A DNA stretch of 17,243 nucleotides from NCBI GenBank assembly GCA_002803225.1, contig NXFV01000047.1:1-17243 (forward strand), read 5' to 3'. Position 1 is the stretch's first letter; the number at the start of each line of letters is the position of its first letter. Positions 15,871-17,243 of the stretch are shown in pieces. Position numbers and translations under genes: made by a program. Under the pieces are notes generated by a model that was not told where the DNA came from, made no database searches, and was given only the letters and a program-made list of their open reading frames with translations. The stretch is from Gamarada debralockiae (lineage: Eukaryota; Ascomycota; Leotiomycetes; Helotiales; Hyphodiscaceae).

Positions 15871-17181
15871 TTTAATATTTTATTTTTAATATTTTATTTT
15901 TAATATCTTATTTTAAATTATATAACTTATAAATTTAAAGTTAATAAAAACTTTAGTTATTTTAATAAAAAAGCTTTTTAAAGTAAAGTAACTTAAAAGT
16001 TTTAATTTTATTTTAAAAAACTTTAAAGAGTAAGTATATAAAATAAGTAATTATATATATTTAATTATTATTATTAAAATTTTTAAATTTTATATTATTA
16101 TTATAATATTATTAAGTTAAGTTAAGTAAAGTATTAAAATTAAAATTATTAATTAATTAAATAAAAATAAGAATTTATATTAGCTTATATAAATATAATA
16201 TAAAAAGAATATATTAAGAACTTAAAATTAAGTAAAAGAAAGTAAAAAGTAAATAATAAAATTAAGAATTTATAAAAGATATTAAAATAAATAAGTTTAT
16301 TATTTATTTACTTAAATTTTAAGTAATTATATATAAAAAGTATTAATATATTATATTACTTAATTAAATTAATATATATTTTATACTTAAGAAATTATAT
16401 AAGTTAAATAAAAAAATATATAAAAAAAATTAAAAAAAAAGTAATTAAAATAAAAAAATTAATTTTTAATTTAAAGATATTAAAGTATTATAAGTTTTTA
16501 TTTTTTAATTATAATATTAAAGCTTTTTATTTATTAAAAGTATTTTTTTTAATAAAAAAATTAAGTAAAAGCTTCTTTATTATTATTATTACTTTTTAAT
16601 ATTAAAAGTATTTCTTAAGATTATAAAAATATTATTAATTTAATTATATATTATATTATAAATATATTAAATAATTAACTAATTATATTACTATTATTAT
16701 TATTATTATTATAATTATTTATTATATTAAATATTAAGTTTTAAATATTACTTTATATAAATAATAGCTATATATATATAATAAAGTTTATTATATTAAA
16801 TAGCTATTTATATTATAAATATTAAGTTAAAATTAATATTTAAAAGTAAGTTAATAAATATATTAAATAATTAAAATTTAATTATAATTTTTAAAATATA
16901 TTATTATTTTAAAATAACTTAAGTTTATAATTAATTCTTTAAATTAAAAATAACTTTTAGTATTATTATTACTATTACTTAATATATAACTAATAGATTA
17001 TATATATATATAATAATAAAGTATATAATTAAAAGTATATTAAAAATAAAAATATTTTTTAAGAGATTTAATTATAATTATAATTTTAAAAAAAAAGAAG
17101 TAATATTAAGTAATAAATAAGAGTTATAATATATTAAGAATATTATATAATATTAATAATAATATTAATAATATAAAAGAA

Positions 17182-17243
<62 letters not shown>
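17182..17243. repeat. (TAA)n microsatellite at window end
   Basis: About 20 perfect AAT units running to the last base of the window. The array may continue beyond it or mark the end of an assembled contig. Confidence 0.95.

Larger units (their letters stand above)
14160..17243. other. AT-only, RIP-saturated tract with no supported genes
   Basis: About 3.1 kb made almost entirely of A and T, with stop codons in all frames. In the lines I read, remaining C is almost always followed by T, and remaining G almost always preceded by A. CpA/TpG and CpG appear to be missing, and CpC occurs only in a few CCT/CCCT sites (for example near 14836, 15127 and 15803). This is the expected end state of heavy C-to-T mutation on both strands (RIP). 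The original sequence, probably repeats, is not recognisable. Confidence 0.85.

Noticed and set aside
14160..17243. Genes or RNA genes in the AT tract
   Set aside because: No open frame of useful length and no tRNA- or rRNA-like sequence was seen. Composition alone explains the short hairpins.

Overview
The window looks like nuclear DNA of a filamentous ascomycete (Pezizomycotina). The evidence is short introns of roughly 42-71 nt with GTRNGT-type donors and CTAAC/CTGAC-like branch points, compact genes of ordinary GC, and an abrupt switch to an extremely AT-rich tract of the kind left by repeat-induced point mutation (RIP). Nothing in the sequence allows a genus to be named.

Layout. (1) 1-120: a 24-bp tandem repeat at the window edge. 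(2) 121-1403, minus strand: a two-exon gene for a ubiquitin-specific-protease-like cysteine peptidase. (3) 1815-8480, plus strand: five spliced genes that fall into two families. Three are small proteins (1815, 5533, 6339) with the same three-exon structure and disordered tails. Two are larger helical proteins (3560, 7061) that are clear paralogs and share the position and phase of their last intron. The order is small-large-small-small-large, which suggests duplication of a two-gene module. (4) 8684-12384, minus strand: one 1209-residue protein of unknown family. It is encoded by two ORFs that I join through a 71-nt intron. (5) 12609-13634, plus strand: a cysteine-cluster protein resembling the fungal DUF3716 family. 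(6) 13692-14160: a 52-bp tandem array followed by a 16-18-bp minisatellite. (7) 14160-17243: an AT-only desert with internal degenerate direct repeats, ending in a TAA microsatellite.

The most interesting feature is non-coding. A 28-bp imperfect palindrome, GACTT-N3-CCTAA-N2-TTAGG-N3-AAGTC, occurs in seven of the eight gaps that flank or separate the genes (not at 6144-6338, and not in the 1-120 edge) and also inside the intron of the large gene. The same palindrome is the core of the 52-bp array, and its right half-site is the repeating unit of the adjacent minisatellite. In five promoters the palindrome is followed, towards the gene, by a forkhead-like RTAAACA and then the start codon. The genes are therefore marked as a set, either as a co-regulated cluster or as parts of one element.

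My working picture is an accessory, possibly selfish or mobile, gene cluster of unknown type beside a RIP-degraded block. It has a deubiquitinase-like enzyme, a small protein with a probable SUMO-interacting motif, several proteins with nuclear-type basic tracts, a large unknown protein and a zinc-cluster protein. No transposase, recombinase, polymerase or reverse transcriptase signature was recognised, so mobility is inference only.
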